Source: Perkinsus chesapeaki
Taxonomy: Eukaryota; Perkinsozoa; Perkinsida; Perkinsidae
Length of the DNA: 39,706 nucleotides
Assembly (NCBI GenBank): GCA_013115145.1
Contig: JAAPAO010000323.1
Span: 1 to 39,706, forward strand
Reading direction: 5' to 3'
Shown here: positions 20,403-31,528 of the stretch, piece by piece
How positions within the stretch are numbered: the first letter of the stretch is position 1
How the letters are laid out: every line of letters starts with the position of its first letter
The notes under the pieces: model-generated
What the model was told of the DNA's origin: nothing
The model's input: the letters and a program-made list of their open reading frames with translations, nothing else
The model's database searches: none
Position numbers and translations under genes: made by a program

Positions 20403-23400
20403 CTAAGAACTATTTACGCTTTCGTCGTCCAACTCTCGGCAATCGTCAACTGTGAAGTCGTCCGCGTCGGGAACCTCCTCCGACAGGTCGTTATCACTGT
20501 CCTCGGCACCTATGTAGAACGAAGATGCCCCACCACCTGCAAGGTGCCTGCCAGGGACGGAGCGAGGGGTATCACAGTGATGGATCGAATCTGAAACACC
20601 GAGCGTCAGCCGCAATCGAAGACGAAGCTCTCAGGTAAGCCCACCGACGGCCAGGGAGCTCTTGCGGATACTATTCGAGGTGTCATGGAGTTCATCCTCA
20701 TCATCATCATCATCCAGTATCCCATGGTCGCTGCTACCAGTACCACCATCGAAGCTGCTAGAGCTACTGCTGTGCTGAGGTGCAGGGCTAGGTGGAGATG
20801 AATGGCCAGAGTGATCTGACGAACAAGTTATTTGGTTGCTGAAGGACAACAACCTCTCACCGTCACCATCAACCACCCAAGCGATCGTATAGTCGTCGCC
20901 CGGCGCTGACGGCAGCAGCTCATATCCAGTCTCAAGTGCCCAATCCAAAGACCAACCATGATAATGCCCGCCACGCGAGGCTATAGACTGCACGGTGATA
21001 CCTAATACGAACTCCTGTACAATTCATGCGCGCCTCCGTGTGCCGGACGAACTATGCGTCTTCGTCACCTCTCGCACACCGTTTCACTTCCCGATCGTCG
21101 TCCTCCTGAAGTGTGTGGATGATTTCTAGGATATCGTCCGGGCAGCTGGCTGGAAACGGGCTCAGAGCGGAAAGTGCCGATGCTACAGCTTGTCGTATCT
21201 AAAGACGCAGGTTCGATTCCCCGAGGTGACAACTTAGACCTACATGCACACAGGCATCATGACCAGTCGTAGCTAGAAGTGTCAGAAAGTATCTAGCCTC
21301 TCCACTTAAGCGCGTTGGGGCCGCACCATCCCCCGTCAGCGCCGCGATCAACACCTGTTGAACGACTTAGCAAAAGTCCGACCGAAAATCCTCACCTGCT
21401 TGCAAAGCTCCACGAAAACATGTCTTTTAGAAAATGACTTCGACGATGCGAATTTCTTGACCTGTCGAAAGACGCTACTGAAACTCAGCAGTTCGGCAAG
21501 AATCTCACTAAAAACGCCACAGTTCGTCGCTTCATGTCGGCCGGTATCGCCACGCATTTGAACACTTCAGGTGCTGCCTGTGCAGATATTCTACCTGAGT
21601 GAGTTAAGAGTGGAGAAAGAGGCAACCTCAAATCTTCTCATACTAATGGGGGGAGTGGTAGCTCCGAGAAGTGTGAGCCAGATGGTCATCAGAGACTTCA
21701 CAGAAGAAGCTTGCACAGAGTCTTCAAGCTCTCCTTCAACATCGCCCAGCGACCGTATCTACGAGGCTTTCATGCATGCGCATGCGTGCAGCTGTTTACC
21801 AATTTTCGGACAGTTTTCGCAAGCTCCCCCTTCTGTCTCCATCCAGTAGTGTCCGTGACTGTGATATTTTTATCATCTCCTCGACTCGACATAGATGAGA
21901 GGCTCATCGATGATCGGCTCCTTGGACTCGCCGCTGCAGTTGCCGACGCTATTGTGGTGAGGACTCGCAAAATCCGATTCCTGGGAGGAAGTGCGCCAAG
22001 TTGCTCATCACTCGCGCGCTCACGTAAGAACTGATTTCGGCTCTAGCCTTCGTACGATCACCTCTACCGCGTCACGCAGGAGAAGTATCCGTTCCTCAGC
22101 CAACTGAGGAGAATAATTTCCTGGCGCAGTGACGAATTTCACCTACGCCTTGAGGCGCCGCGAGTATCTGTATGACAGCCAGAGTGCAGTCCTCAAATAC
22201 CTCCTGGCATCGATCGCCACAGGAAGTTATCAAAAAGTGCAGGGAGGCTATGATCGGTCGTCTGATAGAGAAGCCACAATTTTGTCCGACGGACAAAGCA
22301 CTTCTCACCGAACTTTCGAGTCACTGCAATACAGAAGGGCCTGCAGTGGTCTCTGGAATCGCTCAGACCACAGCACGGTTGGATCCTGTGGACCGCTAAG
22401 AACGCTACGTGCAACACCTGAGACATGGTTCCACTTGGTGGCACGGCTCTGAGAAGTACAGACATACCAGCGAATGTGAAAGCGGAATGGAACAGAACTT
22501 CACGACTCAGCTCGGCACCGCCGAGGGATGTCCCCTCCTCAGAGTGCTTGTTGCCAGAGGTGGAGTCCTGCACGGCAAGGCTGGGGCACTTAGGCGGAGA
22601 TAATAAGTCTGGGAACGTGCAAGCAGTTGAGTGATAGACGAACTTCATATTCTAGGGGCGGAAGGGATGCGCTGGGTGTTTCCTTGTGGGCTGGGACCCT
22701 CTAGCTGAATTCTCATTGTTATCTCGTCCGAGTGAGGAGCAACACTTTGCCCTCCCTGTTGATCGGTTTGATTACTGCCATTGTCTGGCCTGGCCAGACT
22801 GGCCACATGATTCCCGCCTGAGGGGCAGGCGGCGGGTTCCTCGTTCACCAGTAGGATGGATTCCCCGTTCACTCATCAGTACTCGTGACAGACAATGTAA
22901 ATTCGCAGTGGTAGTGCCAGGAAAGCAGAATAATATCTAAGGTTGAAGCGTGCTTACTCTGCTGGACAGCTGAGACAGGCTAGATGAATGGGATAATATA
23001 AGATCGGAGAATTGGACCACCAGCGGGTCTACAATCTCAAACACCTTCTTATGGCTCATAAGAGGACCACAGGCAGCAATCACCTGATAGCAAAACTGAT
23101 AGAAAAACCGTAAACCAGCTCGTGGCCTCACATAGCCGACTTTCAGCATCGCAGCCTTCCGCACCCACCAGCTGGTATCCGATACTAGTGCCTCCGCCAT
23201 CGCTGTCAGCAGTTCACACACAGCTTTGTCGAGTAGGCTATCTGTTTGGGGCGATGAACCACTACCGCAGAGCAAAGGAGAATGCAAAGCAGTCAGCAAA
23301 CGCTTCAAGTACTTGACATCGTGATCGCCAGCTCCTCTTAGAAGTTCCATTAGGAACAAATGCATCGAGTCAAATGCGCTCTTCCGCACCGCCCAGTGCG

Positions 23401-25573
23401 GATCCTGGGTCAAGTGCGAGAAAAATGGATATATTTTCGTCAGAGTCAATGTTGGCCCAACAACCTGATAACATAAATTCTAAACCAACAGTCCTGAGAG
23501 CTCACCGCAGCGACCTCGGCCATGGACCCTGCCACGGCACGGCGAACTTTAGGGCAGCGCTCCTCTGTGAGAGAGTTCAACTGAGCCACTATGTACCTAG
23601 TCGATACGCCTACCAGGTGGCCGCCGCCCCCGCTGCCGAACTAGTTGCTTACTGGGAGCATATCTCAGGCCCCAAGGTAGACGACAAGTGCCCCATTAGT
23701 TGGACTGCCGCCGTCGCCGCTGTACCGTAGGATTGCCCACCTTGAACTGACAAAACAGTATCGAAAAACAAAAGTGCTATAGGGGGATGTTGGGCTGCAG
23801 CTATACTGCATAATCTATTTATTATATAGCCCAGAATCCTGTGGCGAAAGTTGCGTCATTTCAAGGGGAATACAAAAGCAACATAAGTTCCGCATCACCA
23901 CTGCCACAGTGCCACTGCGGACGCATCACATCGTCTCAGACCTATCTGAGTAGTTATCCAACCAAATGCTCATCGATGCTTCCTAATCCTCGAACAGGCA
24001 ATCTACGCTACCTTACACCCCACTTCAACAACCCTCGTGGTCCTTCCAGCCGAACCATGACCGGCGGGCTGAGTGCAACTTTCGATACAGATCTACTATC
24101 GAGGTGTCATGCTGGTAGTAACAGGAAAGAGCTAGGTCTCGAGAGATTCATTTGACCCCAAACTCCTATTACAGAATCTGCGTCTCCTGGCGTGTGGGCC
24201 CCCCAAACAAAGACCAAAGAAGTAAAAAAGACTACAAAAATCCTCTTAATGAAAGAATGTCTGAGGAATATAGAAGGTCATAAGATTTTAAGAGGAGGAT
24301 GGAAAGAAGGGTTTTGAGACAATGCTCACCATCATTGTCATCGTCCCCCAAGGCTCCAAGTCCCGCAGCGTTGGCCGGTGTTTGAGACATCCTCAACAGT
24401 GTTGTTAAAACCTACAAGATACTGTCAGTGAAGAGCATTAAATTTATTCCATACCGTCTCGCCATGGTCGTGAGATCTCATATGAACTGCTAGGGTCGAT
24501 ATCGCCGCGGCAGCCTTCGTCCTCACCTGACCGAGGGCCGGTGATATCAACAACACCACGGCGGGGAGATACGCCCAGCGGAACTCCAATCCTTGGTTGC
24601 TTACTTCGCTCGACTTGTCTTCAACCAGTATCTTAGCCACTATAGGGAACAGCTTTCGGACCACTACACTGTACCTGACCGGGAGTATCACTATCGCCGA
24701 TGATACGGCTCGGAGTGGTACTACCCTTGGTCTGGATCGGATAAGATAAGGAATGCAGCCAGCTCACCTACAGTATCGAGCAGAGCTTGCCGTATGGTAG
24801 GGTCCGGATCGGCAGCAAGACGGGCGAGCACCAAGGGCAAGATGTATCTGATCAAGTGAACACAGGAGTAGATTAAGATGTTTGTGAAGAGATGGAGGCA
24901 TCGAACCACTAACCTCTGCGTTGAAATCTAAATGCTCCCGAGAGACGACTTTGTGAATCATTTGCTCTTGGCTCAGAGATTGTTATGAGTAGACGTCTCA
25001 AAACCCAGAGCACCCAACATGAGCCCTACACAACTAACTCCACTGGCGAACCTTCTGCACTAAAGGTCACAGAGCCCTTCGAGGAAGGATACTTGACATT
25101 CACCTCAGGGCAGCCATTCTATCAAAACCCACACATCATTTTAGTTGATTACCAAACTGCTGCTGTGGTTAACCCTACTCACTCTGCTGCCTCCTCGTAT
25201 CCAACACTATAGCATGTCTCAGGTAACTGCTTTATGGCAGCAACCCTTATATGTGGGGCGCATGCTCGACCAACTGTTGCTGCGTCCACCGATCGCTGAT
25301 GCTTATCAACTGTACAGGATATCTAAACTACCCACCGGCTCTGCCCTACAAGGCAACTGGCCAGATCTTCCCGGCGGTTTCAACATGAGGACGAGTCGAT
25401 TCAGCGGTGACAGCTGGCTGATGTACTCCAGGCCCGGATGGACCGCAGCGATGAACTCGGGCTCCCCTAGGGAAAATCCACTTCCCCCCTTTCCGCTGCT
25501 TTTTCTTACTAACACCATCGCTGCCCGCTAGGCTCTCAATGCTGCCTCGCCGACGGCCAAATAAATACTGCAT
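20403..25573 (-). CDS. PPP4R1: HEAT-repeat protein similar to PP4 regulatory subunit 1
   Basis: Likely a scaffold subunit targeting a PP2A-like phosphatase. Exon 1 (25573-25510) and exon 2 (from 25466) join in phase 1 and give a short N-terminus followed by PGLEYISQLSPLNRL, resembling the start of PPP4R1. HEAT repeats follow in order: YILPLVLARLAADPDPTIRQ, SPALGQVRTKAAAAI, IYPFFSHLTQDPHWAVRKSA, VSDTSWWVRKAAMLKVG, and later QVLIAALTG and IRQAVASALSALSP. The pairing of a WAVRK and a WWVRK repeat is PPP4R1-like. A Ser- and Asp-rich segment (21-20.6 kb) leads to an acidic C-terminus ending at 20403. Many small exons are joined here; exact borders between 21.5 and 25.4 kb, especially 22.6-22.9 kb, are only partly resolved. 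The family call rests on repeat order, not on alignment. Confidence 0.62.
21210..21220 (+). repeat. B-box-like intronic motif, copy 4
   Basis: GGTTCGATTCC lies in the 45-nt intron 21243-21199 of the PPP4R1-like gene, antisense to the transcript. Confidence 0.7.
22115..22138 (+). repeat. A-box-like intronic motif, copy 3
   Basis: AATTTCCTGGCGCAGTGACG lies inside the 43-nt intron 22146-22104 of the PPP4R1-like gene, antisense to the transcript. Confidence 0.7.
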
Positions 25574-25707
25574 ACCAGACCAAGAACTGAGGCTTCCCCA
25601 AAGTAATGACTGACAAACTCAACTCCCCCAATGGCTGTGAACCGCTCCGACATTCCCATCTGAAACCCTTCAATGGTGATGCAGTTGTATACAAACAACA
25701 GAAAGTA

Positions 25708-25726
25708 ATATTGTGGCGCAGTGACA
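25708..25726 (+). repeat. A-box-like motif, copy 4
   Basis: ATATTGTGGCGCAGTGACA lies just downstream of the MINDY stop codon, in its 3' flank. A GTGAGG donor-like site overlaps that stop, so this may also have been an intron. Confidence 0.6.
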
Positions 25727-25742
25727 CTAATGTACCATATCC

Positions 25743-27410
25743 TCACATTATAGCGCAAAACTTCTTCTTCCTCCGACGCTCCCCCTCCTGCGGTTGCCGT
25801 CCTCCCTGCTGGTTGCCATCGTTTCTATCGGTAACCATCGCCACCCCCATCGGCCCCACATAGGTCTGCGGGCGTCGGCGGGCCCTCTCATCATCGTCCA
25901 TTTGCAAGCTCAATGCCAGGAGGTAGTCCGGGTCTTGCTCCGCAGCGTTCAACGCCTGTCTGGATGCCGGAGACTGTCCCGTTGCCCTGTGAAATTGAGC
26001 GTCGTAATATAGCGTGTCACCATCAAGAGTGTCCAATCTCTCCCAGACCACCGAGCTGCTGCCAAAGCCTATATCGGTGGCCAACGCATAGAGATGAGTC
26101 TCGCCCTCCGCGTCTGGACTAGGCTTGAAAACCGTAACAAAATGGTTGTTCCTAAAAAGCACCGCCAGCTCATTATCCCGCAGCTTCTCCATAATCTGGC
26201 TCAGACCGTCATAGGTCATCTGTGACTTGTTGTCATCCAACCATTGGCTCACAATCAGGCCATCCTCATACGCTCCAGGCTCAGCGGTAGTTGAGCCATC
26301 CTCTCTCCCCTCCAACGCTTGAGCTTGCATATCGTTGAATGTGACCACCTTTTCGATGGCTTGGTTGTAGCTTAGAGCGCCTAGTACCGGGAAAGCCGAC
26401 ATGTCATCTTTGCTGACAACCCAGCCATGAAGCAAAGTGATATCCAACAAATCAAAGACCCCCAGTTCTGGGGTGAACTCGAACCCATCACAGGAACCAA
26501 ATTTGACATTCACATCCAGGCCCTTATTCAGGCTCGGCAGAAGGGTGACGGCGTCCTCGAGGCCTGAAATTCACTATGGCCCAACGCCCTCCATCATCCG
26601 AGACTCACCTTGCGCCACATCGTCCTGACCGCCCTGATTAGCATCGAACATTACATTTGCAATACGACTGACTAAATCATCGAAGCTAATTGAGCTCATG
26701 TCCTTATGGAGCTGTAATTTATTACGAAGCAATAATACCTAGCAGGAGAAGAAGGCGAGCTGGTGGGAAGCCTCGACAGGTTCGACATTACATTGGCCAC
26801 TGCGAGGAGAGGGCATGGGCCGTTCTCGCTTTGGAGGAGAAATGATCTCTCCGAACCGAGGAGCTCTGTGTGCTTTATACGGTAATGATTTGGGATGGGG
26901 GATGACATGTCCTCCTGAGGCACTTGATGGGGAACCTGTGATGACAGTTCCTCGGGTTGGACGGGAGTTTTAGTTCTAATATTATTATGATCACATAATA
27001 CTCAGTGAGCACAGCTACATAAAGTGGAGTGATAGCAATCAAGTACAATTAACATCTTAACCGATGTTACAAAAAATATCTTAAATGAATTATAATATCA
27101 TCTTCTACCAACTACGATTTTCATAAGAATGCATCCCAGCTTATCACAACGAGCACTGAATGACAACATTCATCCTCACGATCATTAACCTCCACATTCC
27201 CCTTACTACCTGTCCCTCCTGTCCTGGCAAAGGCACTCCTTGAGCCACTACAACTGCTGGTACCGGATTAGCAGCTGACCCAAGTTGGGCAGCTTGGGTG
27301 CCAGCCTCAGCTGGTGGAGCATTTGCCGGGGCCTCCATAGGGACACTCTCCTCAATAGAGACTCCCCTCTGTGCTGCCGGGTTGGTTGGTGGTGGTGGAT
27401 TAGTCGACAT
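25743..27410 (-). CDS. MINDY: MINDY-1/2-type deubiquitinase with CaaX end
   Basis: A cysteine protease that trims Lys48-linked ubiquitin chains in its family. Exons 27410-27210, 26935-26792, 26738-26609 and 26563-25743 agree in phase, giving about 431 residues. The catalytic Cys lies in SENGPCPLLAVAN, followed after splicing by VLLLRNKLQL. FGSCDGFEFTPEL and GWVVSKDD follow, and the catalytic His is in NNHFVTVFK. The tail has a UIM-like DPDYLLALSLQ and ends in CAIM, a CaaX prenylation box, as described for some MINDY relatives. Exon 1 is Pro/Ala-rich and starts MSTNPPPP. A start at 26908 (MSSPIPNHY) would be possible if exon 1 is not used. The neighbours are PEX2 upstream and the HEAT protein downstream, all on the same strand. 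Confidence 0.88.
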
Positions 27411-27499
27411 ACAACTTAGAACAACTATGCGCCCTCCGACAAAAACAAACAAATGATTTCTCTGAGAAACTGTTTTAAAACGTGCATGAAGATGTTAAT

Positions 27500-28803
27500 C
27501 TATCCGAGAGCGGCCCCGCAAGCCGGACACCTTCCCTTGGTTGCTGCGTCCTCAGTCTGCCAGCAATAATAACATATCCTACATCCACATGGAGACGCCT
27601 GCTGGCTCCCTATCTGCAGTTGGCACTAAGGACACAGAAAATAACTACCGTCTATGTAAACGATTTCGGCTGCTACCGAGCAAACTGCGCAAACTCGACT
27701 GCTCGGAGGCCGCCGTCCCAACGCTGATAGCCTGCGGGACGCCTGACGAAGAACCGCAATAGTAATTTCGCGGCGCGTGACGTATGTATTCACTTTTTTA
27801 AATAGAGCAGTGTTTGCCATCAGCGGCCAGACAGCTGTGAGAAACTCTGTGAAATGCTGAACGAAGAGATACCTAAAAATACCCTTGCTGAGGATCGAAC
27901 CTGCATCCTTCCGTACCGGTGAAAGTAGTCCAATTGATGCACCCGTTGGGCTTGAGGATCTATCTGTACCGGCTTCACGCCCAACACAGTTGCCACTGGG
28001 CTCGCTGAGAGTATTGAAACATGCGGAATATTTAGCGCATGTCTCAGCAAGCAATTCGATCTCAGTCTAACGGCACTGTGTTGGATTGGCCCTTAGCTGC
28101 TGCAGCACTTAGTGAATGAAAAGACCAACCCCTTCTGAAAAGTCACGCGCCCCATAATTATTACCATGAAAGCCCTTAGCACCAGCAAGGAAGCATATCC
28201 AATGCAAGAGCTTGAGACCATCCAAGATACTTATGAGGTCGGATGACAGCCTTCCGCGAATCCTAGGAAACACTTAAACCATACCAGCGATTCACTTACC
28301 CACTTAAACTTTGTCCACCAATACGAGAGGAATGGTCCCAGCAGTAATAACAATATTTTTTGCCTCGATGAAGGTGCAACATAATTGATATTGAACAGCT
28401 CCTGTCCTGGCGTGGGTCGCCGCTTGCACAAATAGAAATACCACAGTGCTGTCTCTAAGGCCAATCGTATCTTAAATTAACAAATCGACCCTCTATTTAG
28501 TGTTAGGGAAATTGATTCCCCAGGCAAGGATAACATGTCAACCTTTTAAGAATCTTTCTACCGCTTCCTCCATATATTTTAGTTACAGCATTATTTCCGT
28601 ATTACCTCTGACCGCCATCGGCATCCTAGTCTACCAGGTATCGCATTAACAGCACATCGCTCAACTTGATCGATGGTATCATCATCCACAGTGATGGCAT
28701 CGATTTCATCACTACGGAGAGCCAACATAAGGAACAAGTGAAGATAGTAGAGCAATCTCAGTGACGCCACTTGAAATCTTGCAATCTTGGATTTTCTCAA
28801 CAT
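27500..28803 (-). CDS. PEX2: peroxisome biogenesis factor 2 (RING peroxin)
   Basis: One of three membrane RING peroxins (with PEX10 and PEX12) that form the E3 ligase and export channel for peroxisomal receptor recycling. Exons: 28803-28606, from 28470 (to 28310 or 28300), from 28262, one ending 27917, 27872-27794, 27742-27677, 27625-27500. The order fits PEX2: SEIRLALETALWYFYLCKR, then TPGQELFNINY, SSRQKILLLLLGPF, a hydrophobic segment, HFTEFLTAVWPLM, and a C-terminal RING. The RING reads CAVC, then CGC-x2-CYYC, then CPAC. The usual His is replaced by Cys, giving an all-Cys ligand set. The junction between the third and fourth exons (28.05-28.2 kb) is unresolved. Two introns here carry the recurring tRNA-box-like motifs. 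Confidence 0.83.
27762..27782 (+). repeat. A-box-like intronic motif, copy 5
   Basis: GTAATTTCGCGGCGCGTGAC lies inside the 51-nt intron 27793-27743 of PEX2, antisense to the transcript. Confidence 0.7.
27892..27901 (-). repeat. B-box-like intronic motif, copy 5
   Basis: The minus strand reads GGTTCGATCC in the 44-nt intron 27916-27873 of PEX2, sense orientation. Confidence 0.7.
28141..28160 (-). repeat. A-box-like motif, copy 6
   Basis: The minus strand reads TAATTATGGGGCGCGTGACT in the unresolved stretch between two PEX2 exons, preceded by GTAATA and followed by TTTTCAG. Confidence 0.55.
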
Positions 28804-28863
28804 TTCGAGGCACCCATGAAAAATGTCATTTCCTCCTTTCACAACAGTCTCTTCTCCACTATA
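28804..28863. promoter_or_regulatory. 60-bp divergent promoter region, PEX2 / secreted protein
   Basis: Only 60 bp separate the PEX2 ATG (28803, minus) from the preferred ATG of the secreted protein (28864, plus). Both transcripts must start here or overlap each other's 5' region. No individual box can be assigned. Confidence 0.55.
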
Positions 28864-29412
28864 ATGATCTTCTCTCCCTTCATACCGCTCCTTCCTCTCA
28901 TCATTGTCCTGGTATATGCCGACACTCCTCCTCAACCCAAGACTACAGGCACTTATCGTTCTCGTGAGCCTGCCGTGTATGGCACCTGTATCACCTTCCG
29001 TGGCTCTACCATGGATATTACTGGTCCCGAAAGAAGCAAGCTTCCTGTAGCTGCGAAGGGATCTTGGCTTTATACCGTCTCCGCGGATCCTTCAGGGTCC
29101 TATGCTATCAGCCCTACAGGGGAAAATGGGGCGACTTGGCCAGATAATATTAGACTGAAACTGGCCCCGGACGCCAAAACCATCACTTTGGTTCTCCCTG
29201 GCGAGTCTTACACCTGCAAGTGGTTGAATTCTCAGCCTAGCGTTCCCGTACAAATGAATATTCAACCTGTTGAAGATGACTTACATGGCAATCGCTACGT
29301 TGGAGACACCCCGACTATTAAATGGGGAAATGAAGAGGAAATGGAAAGAGGCAGGAGGGATTTCGCCAAACTGAGAAGTAAGGTCGATCTCAGAGATGAC
29401 AAGCTTATTTAA
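28864..29412 (+). CDS. secreted protein of a local family, single exon
   Basis: Not recognised. 182 residues. The start at 28864 gives a compact signal peptide (MIFSPFIPLLPLIIVLVYA); an upstream in-frame ATG at 28816 would add a polar leader. The mature part contains G-T-Y, a Cys pair bracketing a ~100-residue beta-rich domain (YGTCITFRG to GESYTCKWLNS) and a charged C-terminal tail. The closing pattern (I-x-L-x-x-G-E-x-Y-x-C-x-W) recurs in the gene at 31.2 kb, and a similar F-x-W ending is found in the repeats of the next gene, so the three neighbours look like paralogues. Confidence 0.75.
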   Translation: MIFSPFIPLLPLIIVLVYADTPPQPKTTGTYRSREPAVYGTCITFRGSTMDITGPERSKLPVAAKGSWLYTVSADPSGSYAISPTGENGATWPDNIRLKLAPDAKTITLVLPGESYTCKWLNSQPSVPVQMNIQPVEDDLHGNRYVGDTPTIKWGNEEEMERGRRDFAKLRSKVDLRDDKLI

Positions 29413-29526
29413 TACTGATGTTATTCATGTTGATGTGTGCGTGTTTTTATCCTATTAGCTCTTGTGTTCAAACTAACCTCTGGAGTATCTTTTCCTCGAG
29501 CTTCGTCACTCACGCCATTTTTCACA

Positions 29527-31058
29527 ATGGTTCTGCTCTTGATGGGCTTCCTATCAACCTCTTTGGCATCTTATCCTCATCGTGGTACTAAGTCATCCTC
29601 TTCAAGCTCCGATAGTGGCATTGGTGGAAGTGTGAGCACCTACCGCAGCAGCCTCGGAAGCGTCGGCAGCCAGTTGAGCTCCTACTCGACCTTCGGTGAC
29701 GACGAATCCTGCCCGAGGACCTCCGGCTACTATTATGGCACAGACGCTCATTCTCAGTGCAGCCTAATTTTCAGGCAGTCCACCGCCATGTGGAGCTGCC
29801 CGAGCAAGTTCGGCTTGCCTGAAGAGTTCGAGTTCGCCCGGGTCAACTTTGATAAGCGTAGCTTGCCTGACTACGACTACTATCCCTTAGAATGGTACAC
29901 AGACAAGGAAAATGGAGTGCTTGCTGGGGAAAAGGATACCACTGTGGATTTCGATAGTTCCTGCAAGAAGATTCTGATAGCTGATGCTTACGACTTCGCC
30001 TACTTTAACTGGCGTCAATATGAGGATGGGCCAACTCAACGTGACGAGTTGAGGGCCCCTAGGGTTCAAGGGCACTATATAGGCCAGGGTGATTTCGATA
30101 GATGCAGAATCAATTCCGTTGTTGACAAGGATAAGAAACGTTGGTGCATGATGAAATGCGTGGATCAAGCTAAGATACCTACGCCATTCGAAGGTCCGTT
30201 GCTATGTTGGGTTAGCCCGCCGAAGCGATCCTCAAGTTCATCGAGAATCGATTTGCCTCAATTTAACACCTTGGATCTGAAATACAAATCCAGCGACATT
30301 CCTCGGAATGAGCTTTCAGTCGAGATTAGTGGTGATGGCTTGATCATGAATCTGAAGGACTCCTTCCCCTCCCCCAGGGATGGCGTCTTTGAATGGGACA
30401 GTACCGACATTATCGCCTCTCCACCAAAGCAACCGCCGGTCCCCAGAACATCTGGAAACTATTTTGGTGAAGGCAAGTACCGTAAATGTTATTTCCAATT
30501 CCGAAACGTCGGTAAGAAGTACGCCATAATGAGATGCCCTCGAAGCGACGATCGATGGTCGATCCCCGATGCTTTTCTGAATCACACGTTCGTTTATGGT
30601 GTTAAGGAGAACGACGGACCTGGCCGACTTTACTCTGAGATAGAGCTATTCGATAAGACAGACGGCAACTCTCCGATAGGGTCCAAAGTAGATATCAAAT
30701 ATGATAACAGCAAGATTAAACTAACTTTTATTGGCTATGATACACCCTTCTATTTCACTTGGTCACCGATGTCCGGTGAAACTGGTGGGGCCATCACTTT
30801 ACCTTTCGAGACTGGTTATTACGCACTACCGCCTCGGGAGTATCCACATATGTATCTCAGGTAGTAGTAGGAGGGACCGGGGATCGAACTTGTGCGGATT
30901 AATTGATTTCGTCGGACATGCGTTTCTGTCCGTGCCGAAACTACCTTAGTTTCCCGAACCCTGAAATTATTGTGATATTTGGAGCGCCCTTGGAATCAAG
31001 TCGACTGGTCTCGAACACCAGCAGCAGCCTTCTCGAGCTTGCCACGAACTGTTCCTAA
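29527..31058 (+). CDS. secreted protein with three tandem domain repeats
   Basis: Not recognised. The start at 29527 gives a signal peptide (MVLLLMGFLSTSLA); the longer open frame upstream lacks ATG. A Ser-rich linker is followed by three repeats of about 120 residues. They open with RTSGYYYG (about residue 64), RVQGHYIG (178) and RTSGNYFG (307), each followed by a Cys, a hydrophobic strand and a second Cys, and ending in an aromatic F-x-W signature. A stop occurs at 30864, but AG|GTAGTAGG precedes it. Splicing 30861-30949 adds 35 residues (FPNPEIIVIFGAP...) to a stop at 31058, in phase 2 on both sides. That intron carries a B-box-like motif. The long uninterrupted exon is unlike the intron-dense genes elsewhere. 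Confidence 0.75.
30881..30890 (-). repeat. B-box-like intronic motif, copy 6
   Basis: The minus strand reads AGTTCGATCC, followed by CCGGTCCC, in the 89-nt putative intron 30861-30949 of the three-repeat secreted gene. Confidence 0.6.
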
Positions 31059-31155
31059 TGCGGAATTATAATAGTAAAACTTGGGATGCTGTCCTTTCTG
31101 GGATAAGATATGCTCCGCTTCTTCCACCATGACTCCCAGTTTGCCTCTCTCTCAG

Positions 31156-31528
31156 GCATAGACATGGTACGATCGAGCTGTACTGCAGTAACCTTGAGAC
31201 ACCATGCACTCCAATAGGGATCAACGGACCATATGCAACTAGACTCCTTGTGGGCTGGACGATGACTGTAGGCGATGAAGGTAAGGAACCTGAGTACATA
31301 GAAGTAGAACTATCGAACCCGAGCGATGGTCAGCTAGTGCTACACCCTAAAATGTGGGTGCGTAGCCAAGGGAGCGGTATGAAGATTGTCCTTGGTGATG
31401 GCAAGGAAGTACTTTGTGTGTGGGTTAAGAGCATAGAATTCAGTCAGAAAGGAGACAGAGGACAGAAAATGCGGCAAAGTGTCAGGCGCGTGAAATCGGT
31501 TATTAGAAATAGACTGAAGATTCATTAA
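31156..31528 (+). CDS. partial secreted-type paralogue, 5' exon missing
   Basis: The 3' exon of a gene related to the one at 28864. It opens after CTCTCAG in phase 2 and encodes HGTIELYCSNLETPC, then a beta-rich stretch ending GMKIVLGDGKEVLCVWVKS. That end matches the I-x-L...E...C-x-W signature of its neighbour. A basic tail follows before the stop. No signal-peptide exon could be joined; the gene may start in 31059-31155, may be the 3' part of the gene before it, or may be broken. Confidence 0.5.

Noticed and set aside
27626-28054. 142-residue minus-strand frame as a separate gene
   Set aside because: PEX2 exons cross it in several frames. The frame is a chance read-through of introns and exons.
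29437-29526. Earlier start for the three-repeat secreted protein
   Set aside because: The upstream in-frame codon is GTG. The first ATG at 29527 immediately yields a normal signal peptide.
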